Assembly: GCA_017512365.1 (NCBI GenBank)
Contig: JAFWGQ010000014.1
Coordinates: 221,634 to 285,633 of the forward strand
DNA length: 64,000 nt
From: Mogibacterium sp.
GTDB lineage: Bacteria > Bacillota > Clostridia > Peptostreptococcales > Anaerovoracaceae
Direction of reading: 5' to 3'
Under the pieces are notes generated by a model that saw only the letters and a list, made by a program, of their open reading frames with translations, made no database searches and had not been told where the DNA came from. Both the position numbers and the translations under genes were made by a program. Positions 44,901 through 50,139 of this stretch are shown here, in pieces. How positions within the stretch are numbered: position 1 is the first letter of the stretch; each line of letters begins with the position of its first letter.

Positions 44901-46881
44901 ATGTATATGCCCGGAACTGGCGCTTTGAATAATCGTAGAAATAGTAAAGAGCCTTGCCGTCTGTGTTCGTAGCAGGAAGGCTGTCTGTGTCCGGATAAAC
45001 TGTTTCAGTGAAATGGTTGTTGGCTTTGCCGTCGCCCCATGTCGCCGTCCAGTCGTCATTGCCGTCATCTGCCCGTCCCGGAGCATAGCTCTGTGAAGGC
45101 AGGTAATCTTCAGGATAATGATGGCTTTCTCCACTTTCATAGTTGGCAGCGCCGTTCACATGCACCACTATGTTCTCACGTGTACCGAACTTATTGTTCT
45201 TGTCATACCATTTTTTTACGGCGCTTACTTTTACGGATACCGGCACCCATGTGACCATTATGGAGTGGTCATAATTGTTGTACGGGAATTCAAAAGTATA
45301 GCTTCCGTCATCTTTCTTGGTGATGGTTCCTGTCTTGCCGTCTGCAAGCGACACTGTTTTTGTCTCACCTGCTGCCATTTCCGCAACGCCGGAGATCTCT
45401 GTTGGTACATCGGTGATGCTGTTATTTATGCGCAGCGTGTCAAGGACATATCCCTTGTCCGGTTTCATCGTATAGACGACCGTCTTTCCGTCAGGAACAA
45501 CATACGTTCCCTGTCCGAGTATCTTTCCGCCGTCACTCAGATCGCCGCCGTAATTGGCCTCTGTCGTAGTCTGTATATTGCCTCCCGGGCCTGTGACGGA
45601 ACGTATGCGATGCCAGATCTGCGTACCGGTCATGAGAGAGGTGTTCATAACACCGTTATACGTGCCGTGTCCTGTTGTAGTCACGCTTATTCCTGATGCA
45701 GCATCGGCAGTGGTTATAAAACCGCTGACATAGGCATTGTTATTGGCCTGGGTCTGTATTTGCGGTTTAGTGTCCGCCGTAAATTTTACAGCTCCCTGAT
45801 AGGCTCCTGAGAGGACTTCCGTGATCATCGGCTGATAATAATTTTTGTTGCCGGAGTCGGGTGCGGATTCCTCGATACTGCTGTTAGGACGCACATAGAT
45901 ATCTGCTTTATTGCCGCTGTTTATGCGCAAAGCTTCACTGAAGAAGTCATATTCAGGGTAGCTGTCCTCAAAATACCATAGCGGCTTGGCATAACCAAAG
46001 CCGGAATCCGGGTCTCTGTCTATATTGAGTCCCACTGTAGGAAATATGAACGTCCCGTCTATCGGATCCCCGTTATCATCCACGACCTGTATGCGGGCAT
46101 CCATCGACAGGCCGGTAACTGCATATTTTGTATTGCTGTATCCCGAAACGGGATGATCTGTTGATCCTTTCACAGCTCCGTTATAAGTGTCATAGTATGT
46201 CGTGTCTTCGTTTCCGTACTGTACTGAATTCCCGTAGGCGAGATGAACCGCGCCGTTGAGAGGAGAATCCGCGCCTGCGCTGCCAAGACGCTGGTCAACG
46301 TAGATATGTGCATTTGAATATGTGATCTTTACACTTGCGCGGCTTCCGTCAGTAAGGACGGCGGCATTCGGGAATGTATATGAAAAGAGGTTTCCTGCAA
46401 GATAATTGTCCTGGCCTGCCTTAAGCTGCAGCTGCAGCCCGGCCGGATCATATACTACATAAGTCTTGCCTGTGCTCACCTGCATGGTTTTTATGCCGTC
46501 TGCAAAAGACGCCTGATGTGTATTGGACGTGCTCGCAAGTTTGGCGTATACACCCTGTTCAGGCGTAAGATAATTCATATCGATATATATCGTGGACAAC
46601 GGCATGGCCGATCCGAATGTCGAAACGGAGGTCGTGCTGGTCGACTGATGAACGCCGCCAACGTTATATTGAAAATTGCCTCTGGTGGTGACTGTATCGG
46701 TAAAACTGTCCTGCGCGTTGATCGTTGAATCCGCGAAAACGCCGGCCAGTCCGCTCATTAGCATGACCGCAGTCAACAGACATGTGAAAGCTATCTTGAG
46801 GCCGCGTCCGCCCCTCTGGCTGCCGCGCCTGTAAGTGATATCCCTGCCGGTATTTCCGTTGTTATCAATGGATCTGTCCAT
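29929..46881 (-). CDS. giant cell-wall-anchored adhesin of repeated pilin-linker and Cna-B domains
   Basis: A 5,650-residue protein (about 0.6 MDa). After a basic N-region, the signal segment LKIAFTCLLTAVMLMSGLAG precedes a unique ~500-residue head. From about residue 555 to 5450 the chain is a string of immunoglobulin-like modules. By eye there are about 17 FctA/Spy0128-like pilin isopeptide-linker modules (each opening like KVLNGGLLRANDFYF and closing YxAxG) and about 14 Cna-B modules (KKWDD..N...RP ... YTISEENVPEGY). These folds typically form internal Lys-Asn isopeptide bonds. Two FVGW-type repeats, a degenerate sorting signal (KVRTGDEE, hydrophobic helix, RENRSRR) follow. The ATG at 46881 is preferred; a GTG 14 codons earlier is possible. 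No sortase gene is in the window. Confidence 0.93.
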   Translation of the reverse strand: MDRSIDNNGNTGRDITYRRGSQRGGRGLKIAFTCLLTAVMLMSGLAGVFADSTINAQDSFTDTVTTRGNFQYNVGGVHQSTSTTSVSTFGSAMPLSTIYIDMNYLTPEQGVYAKLASTSNTHQASFADGIKTMQVSTGKTYVVYDPAGLQLQLKAGQDNYLAGNLFSYTFPNAAVLTDGSRASVKITYSNAHIYVDQRLGSAGADSPLNGAVHLAYGNSVQYGNEDTTYYDTYNGAVKGSTDHPVSGYSNTKYAVTGLSMDARIQVVDDNGDPIDGTFIFPTVGLNIDRDPDSGFGYAKPLWYFEDSYPEYDFFSEALRINSGNKADIYVRPNSSIEESAPDSGNKNYYQPMITEVLSGAYQGAVKFTADTKPQIQTQANNNAYVSGFITTADAASGISVTTTGHGTYNGVMNTSLMTGTQIWHRIRSVTGPGGNIQTTTEANYGGDLSDGGKILGQGTYVVPDGKTVVYTMKPDKGYVLDTLRINNSITDVPTEISGVAEMAAGETKTVSLADGKTGTITKKDDGSYTFEFPYNNYDHSIMVTWVPVSVKVSAVKKWYDKNNKFGTRENIVVHVNGAANYESGESHHYPEDYLPSQSYAPGRADDGNDDWTATWGDGKANNHFTETVYPDTDSLPATNTDGKALYYFYDYSKRQFRAYTYNSTTGEFEATGDSYWVNFLPKYDESGKEITYTVDEDVPAGYSLTVTSNGDLDADFGYNLINSLEPVATARISVQKALDGRAFGSNEDYVFILAGEDGTPMPVKTSVKIPGRGDDEPDKVVASTTTAGKINEARKTAAFGVISYRKSDLKEKAVTYASASDKERSRVRFWTLTYADPATQKKVTRTFDMNDAADRTAFESLPGAGVFVDGAKGSVYSAVFKYTVSENPEHGPMVENDSAMQVLTVDVVYDELAGKFYIGGVDATASQSSDLDIAKVDLKPVYFENDYDNKTDFEPEIIKDLNGRPISADQYKNSFTIKAVDTEEGYGVDTKLRANNTPMPGGTYGGTAVSSTQKIKTTNAGEGGTNDVQAVIGFDKAITYKNDDLKKEIKKSEQGKEQVIEWTYGNTVYGPIPDDAVNSEAIVVDGTTYDAGTVKYAEATESQRQAAKGDTAESLWTFEGKKRVDDRSLAPNDAVGSYYMSERIFTYKVWESSSAAPGYTNDSHNSEATAFQMKVKVTRDDNTGKITVSKIPQDGPVFTNKYEASGDVTIKAQKKIKGRDLAAGDFEFEIEAVTAGAPLPAPNKVSNQADGTIEFGAVTFTQNDLKRTAAEPGAYDAVRTETGYYEKTFIYRIKETSTDGSGVTTDKNSRTVAVTVREDGAGNIKVVAVNGNHDGAGDSYLGTGFSTQGASSSIVKAGIFTNEYNASGNVTIEAEKVLNGGLLRANDFYFTLEDCKGNVIGTYANDADGKISFSIAYNLDKVNQDKEKGICTSADTTDPDNGPWTYTYTIKELQVDGRGTDDVTIDSHAETVTVKVTDNGRGDLNAAVTYDQDGAKFENTVRSRDLILQKIWIDNDADGISKVKRPDSVTLTLTADTTDANVLTPEDGWSVSGNTSIKKVALTEALDATSNDALWRKVMEVPAYNSDGTKINYTVDEADDDVPANYIKSVIPAANTVINTYDITSISGTKKWVDGGLTHCDSAELKGKLTVSWTDARGGSGTVDKPHIDWDDATHTYTVIGLSKFSENGALRTYSVTETPPEGYTVSYENTGESGGTDKALDGGTIVNTIEGKIDVTGTKVWKDREEDDAAGPKPDLNLFRKSKKEGSDVESVTATPIWDNDKTSYTFKDQARYDDKGYEYVYWVTENQIDGYLPPVYSDGDKALNGGTITNIKEPNGTLDINATKIMTGSTRLSDWDFVLSLYTGQSASGDKVGDSIRIREGVLSEDGLTETKDVVFEDIAFRIITDDNGRARAQMKVIDHLLTPDKWINLDQNPDGTYYKDLYVYETPITENNKGLVQPADGGTKVTVVVVNNLDGTLSARIASGVSAGDVINDNYDGTVLADAEYDSAKVLNRHEQTVNADIKVKKILRGRNLKADDAFVFKAEYVPDESLSKAEKARLAAGFSSSAESITIANMTRHGKSGNTDSYAEGSISYQFSKTGTYSFKVTESGEVAGVTNDTKDGENVTVVVTKDTDGKLKAVITYADGSEADFTNTYDAKGDATVMVRKLLNGISWDEDMNFWFRLEPHEAPEGYTTATMPKPGKARRAARLTDDEDTNHRAIWTFGEFRLSDAGKEFVYKVTEEEPKFSGYVADEWDLDISKLVAGYHTIKVVPKDKGDGTLDFDLYYDSDTAPESQALVVTNRKHGSSRNFFASKSLVDSSDAPIWPEDMSFDLILTGKDGAPLPSQEDIPPGAVLTGSTETVTVTNAREVNFGAVKFDSVYNSIKAGKHKDLRYEITEDTSAADPHIDYGIKETARYIIIVTIAKDSSGIAIDPHVIYYKGSVAEENKIFDSNDPTSGHYPVIKNRYTAEGELSLELTKVLDGGNLSAGQFGFTLYDSNKQVVKDKDGNDIKGKTNDGEGNVTLGTLKFTETDAAHGSVTYNIREDIPAGAVAKDDETLVYGTETPIEVRDAHVWVMNGITYDPEISHPVTVALRDDGKGNIIATASTATSTNKLTVRNIYDAEGVYVQKVYKYLFERPITRVGFDFEMKPVGVSKSQTEVELDDDYSKDDVPMPDGTAAGGTAKATVSPSVSPYSTSGTTEFRPITYTMDDLVKSDGLYAERRSFVYEIYEKPGTNTSIQYSETHYNAIVTVTNNDGKLKVSGPVYKIISGEEPSKKHEDTSYANFNNVYDANGKAGMDIIKEVEGRSWQDIDRFKFFIEPYESDTIHSYKGGDQNKKINKSDVPLPGNTIDPNNRGASGNSSTGDNANMNANGQYEAYAGNSDPVSGIGGRYAAIKDTRFTDEMLDYDAADGFLKGTFFYKITEDEENLADGFTPKTQGLVYYARIDVSDNRLGTLSTTVTYYDTENDAKNASNPRASAPLFTNIYDAKGIAEIKLRKFVDKGSSEDDRGWDYLIDSDGFTFELKPIAGGPGVSTGDVVIKKTTENHAGTFQSNTIGLELLNNTTAAEDDLYYSDGVTPVPKDVRYGEFPAKLVEKDHSVTGVDKDKTEIYVKLTAIDKLDGTIDTRCTFYSDEAFTEPLEFPRAGDGYDVTFTNIYRNVMDLRVEKTWHDTNDEETIAGRPAITIQLTRRIEGGNTEILDKLDGNAKLYGHAQGGEDPVEITYADGQATVAADKLPVTFKDLPATDKNGNDYIYEIVETDAGSGYFESAEPKVIREGSDTEPRVIMLTDTATTKVHVSKKWKDNNDDTKRGNVVVVALYRNGTLLPNNLRLMRKDDDPAWEAEFAYLPMYDEDNTPYEYTAREMAVPDDYYTSLIEYSLDNSSWSTSLPEGWNTDKEKYVRITNILLTELTVKKVWDGIPTSNVTFDLYRTTDADIRSNPESGITDGKWTPDDKWEKVEGVSHTFTTEEFYDDDGKLIDPAESSYTFKKLEKYDRNGTEYVYRVLETSTGQYFTANQDSNVQVTNTNEYDGVGAARPNVVKELEGRRWNSTDKFYFRIEAIKGIDDDGKPIDFGPDEEDEKRKVPLPDDGDPSTGRDDITSVDASKERVGAIGRSVDFANIIFVSGRASGASVPQDGTAEYFYKVYEVDESGDPVGGKTENGITYTDDVHTLRILAADDGNGNVTTQRFWDGKDSSSAVPVFVNEYKAYGEIHGYVIKRIAGREFKEGDRFAFEYTNLSGSPVRMKDPDDPGKTDPVVGVIGPVGYGESDGVYVDGTAGNYAATGADSGSDMARAVDVNYINSGDLVAGSDGILCGTFVYQFKELEKCDDPAVSKVSDLEYDDNYIYLRVNVTDNEDGTLRIDQEYFLDAACTQPLEGREQHEPKLLVNAKTGEIAPADASEGGDYAYVATGYFRNRLAIDITVTKKWVDNVGNKTDPMDTVTVNLRRYPVYIDADGKYYSDQAHTIPVVLPTNINAWDPVGTHVFNISDFYNEDGTLKESSSYVFTGLEKYEHNDAKGVPTGREYVYRVREASGSSAYETTYRVGESQTEIKDWTGTDTRGDAVTVVNKTVATNVSNIAAVKQLLGREWLSADSNGNPADRYKFELTAVGMGTYDSGGELVTKDGKVVMDSKVGTNIPMPASVISSELDPQTETNRAMAANWTEYADGSVHAKEIVGEGERLARFGSITYTIDDLIYDDNDGHMQGDFFYTVKEVVPEGATQNDDGTYTYKGVTYDNKVHTVHVKVRENRTKDLVVQVAYDEKTEGKITTGTQFTPVFTNRYSTEAVVAADGEKYIMGRKWTKDDKFDFTMAPIGGAPFNDADKSEFPAQDTQTEDDRERALNDGKAVHTSEGAHKIRVPVPNGKIGTNNAFEFTYPKLIFTEEDLNKVTKNAGELKYSNGRDVPANTSYAQYMYVFEEIKSFADDLPIDKDPEYMKVTIIDKGDGTLDVSIGMFTDRYGLKPRYNPETGKQSQSAQFVDQATRDITAVKIWRGDLEEDVVVRLQYRKMDSGEDAWIDYDTHTFTSADYKRAGNPSHGNINGLAVTVSVYEHEFSNIPVFADNGDNNHLADKQLVWRVIEDAAVNPNVITYYGVDDTVRYADRKEAEGYREDWDEAVDKDVSYGSQYTTEDLEKKLYVTNVYAPETGAGTASVSLVKELAGRDWTESDGFVFKLDPVGIGTYDDKGSLIEGSDGLADRDKLKKDEGGRIITDIPLPASDGIVTIDNDKLSESQRQAVFGDITYSIGDLTLVEKSDGQGTVTGEVYEGDFYYDMREVIPDDARMLDDEGKETDVRYADATPEQKESHRFKYDDVIYDGSKHEVHVHAERSGDSIVTTVRYDGKAVGSAIPVFVNTVKDAGSTTIVVSKKWDDANDQDGMRPGSVTVNVSADGETVDSLTLSDDNNWKSAFRDLPVYKADGSRYDYTISEENVPEGYKAAVEYQSSDKTWYDSKPKDWNNRVRITNRHEPVEQSISATKVWVESDGVDTSLSRSDVVLHLYGKENGLIVYDAGTKTISKDAETESDRTVTWNDIPKRHHSDTDLTWEVTEEPVYGYITEISGDFENGFTVTNTYAEPVTDVTATKIWDDEDVWENEDYKHRPDEVTFELWRKVGDTVEDEPYDSVGVDSSSGWEHTWNNLPVVEKDKSGKATVPILYMVKEAEIEDSHYAEPVYRVEEPGKFEIVNAFKKETIDIPVTKVWNDNENSSGLRPDHITLYLRDVKHDKVVRHFELSKDEAAEGDAQKWKHTFMGLPKYDENGEEITYKVSEKSIAGYDVSVTGDNKGFTVTNTHSVGAKTSLTVTKKWEGDKSDKSGRTSVEVSLIQIIDGIDGARRTIDTQTIKYDKSDPDAAMKYTWDNLDTVYHKGGNSYDVIYTVEEKPVKGYTAHVGETKVRFDKVSVGESDNPKELGLYEKKGDSYEPTADASPQQGKDYYERHYAVTVTNEKGEIPLRGDVIYVDPKNPVGKNAMIIKSASYKSTEEARKAAENRTGAPSDPKHKGVRFVGWDLNWDDNGNYVLVAVYSEISPEVTPVTTYIDPLSGKPVLISELTNDPSSVKVPKDPRHKNMQFVGWVKSVDAGGNTIFVAKFDPDCANRANTNGDGKKVRTGDEENAAFLWVVVMILSMILLSVYVTQRTRENRSRR

Positions 46882-46944
46882 TTCGTTTCTCTTCTTATAT
46901 AACACCTGCTGTATTTTTCTCACTGACCGCTCTGCAGGCGCCGT

Positions 46945-47406
46945 TTACTTTCTGAATACCATTTCCGACCCGTTCTGCTTTATGGTGAGCTTCCTTCTTT
47001 TATACTTAAAGGATGCTTTCTGTCCGTCTATATTCATGGTCATCTTATTGATGTCATAGCTTATGTTCGTTGTCTGGCCGAAAACGTCCATTATGGCCGT
47101 CCCGTTGTCGTGGACCTCAAGCGTTATCTCAAGACCGAGTTTTTTCATCTCGTCAACATCCCCGGATGTGATACCGCCGCCGCTGCCCTCGACAGATTCG
47201 AGCACATAGCTGCCGGCGATATTGGATGCGGTCGCTTTTGATGCGCTGTGTATTCCAAGTATCACTGCCAGAAGGAGCAGCATCAAAACAAAGAGCAGCA
47301 CAACAAGCGCTTTTTTGTTGAGAGCTCCGTTTATATAAAACACGTCTGTGATCTTCTGCCTGATCGATGTGTCGTCTTTTATATTTTCAGCGGGTTTTTC
47401 AGTCAT
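46945..47406 (-). CDS. small membrane-anchored lipocalin-like protein
   Basis: A 153-residue protein with a cytoplasmic N-terminus of about 32 residues, one transmembrane helix (LVVLLFVLMLLLLAVILGI), and an extracellular domain that starts IAGSYVLESVEG and ends in short beta-strands (ATMDV-like, YDINKMTMNIDGQKASFKYK, KLTIKQNGSEMVF). This resembles lipocalin-like/DUF domains found on gut Clostridia membranes. It is the first gene of a unit with the giant adhesin 63 nt downstream, so an accessory or envelope-sensing role is possible. No named function is assigned, and the ribosome site is weak. Confidence 0.7.
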   Translation of the reverse strand: MTEKPAENIKDDTSIRQKITDVFYINGALNKKALVVLLFVLMLLLLAVILGIHSASKATASNIAGSYVLESVEGSGGGITSGDVDEMKKLGLEITLEVHDNGTAIMDVFGQTTNISYDINKMTMNIDGQKASFKYKRRKLTIKQNGSEMVFRK

Positions 47407-47478
47407 TGTGTAACTTCGTGTTCTTAGCTTTGACGCTTTGATTTTCTCTCTCCTGAATGCATAAAGCTATACATCGAT

Positions 47479-47507
47479 ATAATACTCCCAAAGCAATGTC
47501 TAATCAA
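47479..47507 (-). promoter_or_regulatory. promoter for the membrane protein-giant adhesin unit
   Basis: Minus-strand TTGATT (47502-47507), 17-nt spacer, TATTAT (47479-47484). It gives a leader of about 65 nt. The remaining stretch 47508-47640 between the divergent genes holds nothing I recognise. Confidence 0.6.
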
Positions 47508-47669
47508 CATTTTTTGCTGAAATTTCAAGCATTTGACCGTTTTTTTATTGTTAAGCACTTGAGAAAGACCGCGCGGATTTTCAGAAGTAAAGTTCATTTT
47601 CCATAATGTGGAATATACCCCTTTTGTAACCGTTTTGCAAGTATATATCTTCTAATTTTCCTATAGCTT

Positions 47670-47678
47670 TGTTACAAT
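47670..47678 (+). promoter_or_regulatory. extended -10 promoter predicting a second leaderless mRNA
   Basis: TGTTACAAT is an extended -10 (TGn + TACAAT at 47673-47678) with a poor -35 (TTCTAA, 47650-47655) at 17 nt. The ATG of the lipoprotein gene begins 6 nt after the -10, the same spacing as at 29319-29333. No ribosome site lies between. Confidence 0.55.
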
Positions 47679-47684
47679 ACAGAC

Positions 47685-48278
47685 ATGAAAAAAACGGCCA
47701 CATTTATTCTATGCATCATACTGACTTCCATGCTGTTTGCCGGCTGCGGCGGCAAGGAAAAAGGGACCATTCCCGAATCTCCTTTTGCCGGGCGGGATAC
47801 CGTCGATCTGAGCGGCTATGACAGCATGTCCGGTCACGACGGCGGCAGCCGCTTCGTCGATACCACCGTCGCAGAGATCGACCGGATGATGAGCGACGGC
47901 GAATCGTTCATTTTCTTTGCCGCTTTTGAAGACTGCTCATACTGCGATCAGATGATGCCTTATCTCAACGACGCTCTCGCGGAAGCTGATACTTACGCCG
48001 GCTATCTTGACACGCGAAAGGATTCCGACTGGATGAACAACGCGGACATAGATGATTACGATCTATTCGTAAAGCGCTTCGGCAAGTATCTTGAAAGCGA
48101 CAGCAGCGGCAGCCCTCATCTTTACACGCCCGATCTTTATGTCATCAAAAACGGCAAAGTAAAAGCGCACCACCAGGGTGTGCTTGAAAGTGCCGATGAT
48201 CCCGATCAGCCTCTCTCCTCTTCTCAGGAAGAAGAGCTGCGGGAGCTTCTTGAAGAAATGATCGACGTACTGAAGTGA
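47685..48278 (+). CDS. thioredoxin-fold lipoprotein
   Basis: A 197-residue lipoprotein. The signal MKKTATFILCIILTSMLFAG ends in the lipobox LFAGC. The mature part has a thioredoxin-like fold with FIFFAAFEDCSYCDQMMPYL, in which CSYC is the redox motif, and PDLYVIKNGKVKAHHQG matches the cis-Pro/strand region. It is close to bacteriocin-transport-accessory (Bta)-type proteins. Likely extracytoplasmic thiol-disulfide exchange; the partner is unknown. It is transcribed divergently from the adhesin unit and ends in a strong terminator. Confidence 0.85.
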   Translation: MKKTATFILCIILTSMLFAGCGGKEKGTIPESPFAGRDTVDLSGYDSMSGHDGGSRFVDTTVAEIDRMMSDGESFIFFAAFEDCSYCDQMMPYLNDALAEADTYAGYLDTRKDSDWMNNADIDDYDLFVKRFGKYLESDSSGSPHLYTPDLYVIKNGKVKAHHQGVLESADDPDQPLSSSQEEELRELLEEMIDVLK

Positions 48279-48311
48279 TGAAATGATTGTGTTCACCCAA
48301 AATAAAACAGC

Positions 48312-48354
48312 AACAGAGTGGCGGCTGTCTGACAGACATCCGCCACTCTGTTTT
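48312..48354 (+). terminator. strong terminator between convergent units
   Basis: AACAGAGTGGCGG pairs with CCGCCACTCTGTT, with a smaller hairpin in the loop, and is followed by TTTT; A residues before the stem make it usable on both strands. Confidence 0.8.
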
Positions 48355-48379
48355 GATCGATCAGTTACCGGATAAGTAC

Positions 48380-48706
48380 CTACTTGCTTCTTTTTCTGCG
48401 TTTGTACACCGTTCCGAAACCGATCCCGGCTGCAGCCAGCAGACCGATCCACAGCGCGACGTTCGTACTGTCTCCGGTATTCGTGCCGCTGCTTCCGCCT
48501 TTTCTGCTTCCATTTTCAGGATTATCCGGGTCAGGCAGTTTCTCATAGACAGGCGTAAACACTATGTTGCCTGTTACCTTAATGGACTGCGGATCATCTG
48601 TAGTTCCGGTTTCTATGACATTACCGTTCTTGTCAGCACCACTGTGGCAGCGCAGTATACTAACATTGTCGATGTATAGGCTCTCTGCGTATTCTGGTTC
48701 CCGGGT
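48380..48706 (-). pseudogene. C-terminal remnant of a sortase-anchored surface protein
   Basis: A 108-codon open frame with no credible start (only an internal GTG at 48562). It reads like the end of a wall-anchored protein: YAESLYIDNVSIL (jelly-roll last strand), VTGNIVFTPVYEKLPDPDNP, a Gly/Ser linker, GTNTGDSTNVALWIG, a hydrophobic helix and YKRRKRSK. The frame begins right after a stop at 48707-48709, and the preceding reading frame (FFVRLLLIFTDEPG) may belong to the same domain after a frameshift. The 5' part of the gene is gone. Confidence 0.7.
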
Positions 48707-49028
48707 TCATCCGTGAAGATCAGCAGCAGCCGTACAAAGAAAACATTCCCCAGAAAGGCGCTTACTCCGCGCGCAAGTGAAACTATATTTCCCAGTATGC
48801 CCTGCTCTTTCCTGTCATTCGACATCAGAGATACTATATGACCGCCACATCAAGAAGCGCGACATTTGTCATGTATATCATAATATACCCGGCAAGAATG
48901 CCGTTAAGCATCATCACGCCGACGCCGCCCGCTCCGAACGATGCATATTCTCCGAGACCTATTTTATCTTTCAGCTCAGTATTATTGCTGTCCCTGATCT
49001 CTGTCTCTTTCCCTTTTCCCTTTTCCAT
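48707..49028 (-). pseudogene. remnant of a GPH-family (melibiose-carrier type) sugar transporter
   Basis: Two short frames. The first (49028-48834) reads LKDKIGLGEYASFGAGGVG then AGYIMIYMTNVALLDVAVI, like the first transmembrane helix of GPH sugar:cation symporters, and stops. The second (from 48825, another frame) begins MSNDRKEQGILGNIVSLARG, like the cytoplasmic loop near residue 140 in these carriers. The segment between is deleted and the rest is replaced by a surface-protein tail. The first frame overlaps the end of the diguanylate cyclase gene. Family assignment is from memory of the fold and moderately sure. Confidence 0.55.
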
Positions 49029-50109
49029 ATCTTCTTCTATCCATACCTATCGATTTGTAATACCGGTATTTTTCTTCATACATCTTCTCGTCAGCTGCTC
49101 TTGCAAGTTCGCTTATTCCGCTGTCAGGGTGTTCTGAAGTACCTGCCGCGCCGCAGGAGACGCTGAGTGTGACGCCGTTTTCTGCCGACCACTCCTCTGT
49201 GCTTTTTTTGACATCGCGTATCAGCTCATCCACCTTTTCCCGTTCTGCACAGAGCAGGACAACGAACTCATCTCCGCCTATCCTGTACTGTCTCCCCCAG
49301 TCTCTGAAGCATTTCTCTATGCAGCCGGCCGCTCCGGCGATCAGCCTGTCCCCGGTCTCGTGGCCATAGCTGTCGTTCACATCCTTCAATCCATTGATAT
49401 CGATGACCACATAGTGTAAGTCATCCGGCAAAGGATCCTCCCCGATACGTTTAAGTTCTTCTTCATATTCGCGCCTGTTTGGAAGACCTGTCATCACATC
49501 GATCCTCGCGTTTTCTTCTTCCTGTACGATGCGTTCAGCCAGATTCAGCTTCAGCTGCAGAAAACCGATGCCCAGTACAAACTGGAAAACGAAAAAGACT
49601 ATGATATTGATTATCGACGCCCCGGCACCGTTTACAGAAACGATGAGATACAGCATGAGAGAATCTGCCAAGATCACGATCACCGCGTAGACAGCCGGAA
49701 TAAGCGAAAAGCTGAGCGGTACGACCATGGAAAAGGTCATGAATACAGCGGGATCTATCGTTTTCGTGACCAGAGAGTCGGAATATGTGACAGCAAGCGA
49801 CCATACAAAAAAGAATATCGCGCATACAGGATTTGCGATCCTGAGCAGTTCATATCTGTGTTCGATGTCCCTTCTCGCATACTCATTCAAAGCGATATAC
49901 ACGACAGCTACGATCAGAAGCGAAGCGTAAAACAGGCGGTATTTCATGATATACGGTCCGTACAGTCCCGGATTTACGACCGTATACCCCAGCATCATGA
50001 TCTCAAAAGCAGCCGCTATTATCAGGGCGATCATGGAAATGCCCTGGGATGAACTGTACAGACTCTTAAGTACATGTTTTCTTCTGTCTGATGTGATCTG
50101 ATTGTTCAT
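48982..50109 (-). CDS. membrane diguanylate cyclase (GGDEF)
   Basis: A 375-residue protein with about six transmembrane helices (residues ~25-200) and a cytoplasmic GGDEF domain: ARIDVMTGLPNRREYEEEL, VVIDINGLKDVNDSYGHETG, the catalytic IGGDEFVVLL, and ADEKMYEEKYRYYK at the end. It should make cyclic di-GMP. The inhibitory RxxD I-site is not conserved (RDWG at that position). The N-terminal membrane part is not a recognised sensor. The ATG at 50109 (MNNQITSD) is preferred over an in-frame TTG at 50136. It follows the DUF3089 gene by 30 nt. Confidence 0.93.
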   Translation of the reverse strand: MNNQITSDRRKHVLKSLYSSSQGISMIALIIAAAFEIMMLGYTVVNPGLYGPYIMKYRLFYASLLIVAVVYIALNEYARRDIEHRYELLRIANPVCAIFFFVWSLAVTYSDSLVTKTIDPAVFMTFSMVVPLSFSLIPAVYAVIVILADSLMLYLIVSVNGAGASIINIIVFFVFQFVLGIGFLQLKLNLAERIVQEEENARIDVMTGLPNRREYEEELKRIGEDPLPDDLHYVVIDINGLKDVNDSYGHETGDRLIAGAAGCIEKCFRDWGRQYRIGGDEFVVLLCAEREKVDELIRDVKKSTEEWSAENGVTLSVSCGAAGTSEHPDSGISELARAADEKMYEEKYRYYKSIGMDRRRYGKGKRERDRDQGQQ

Positions 50110-50139
50110 AGTTTGTCTCTCATTTCGTAATTTCAAAAT

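Noticed and set aside
29929-46881. CRISPR-like or tandem DNA repeats in the adhesin gene
   Set aside because: The repetition is at protein-domain level with strongly diverged DNA and no regular short repeat-spacer pattern.
48361-48546. Alternative frames opposite or beside the surface-protein remnant
   Set aside because: Their translations lack motifs, whereas the chosen frame has a TGD sorting tail with helix and basic end.
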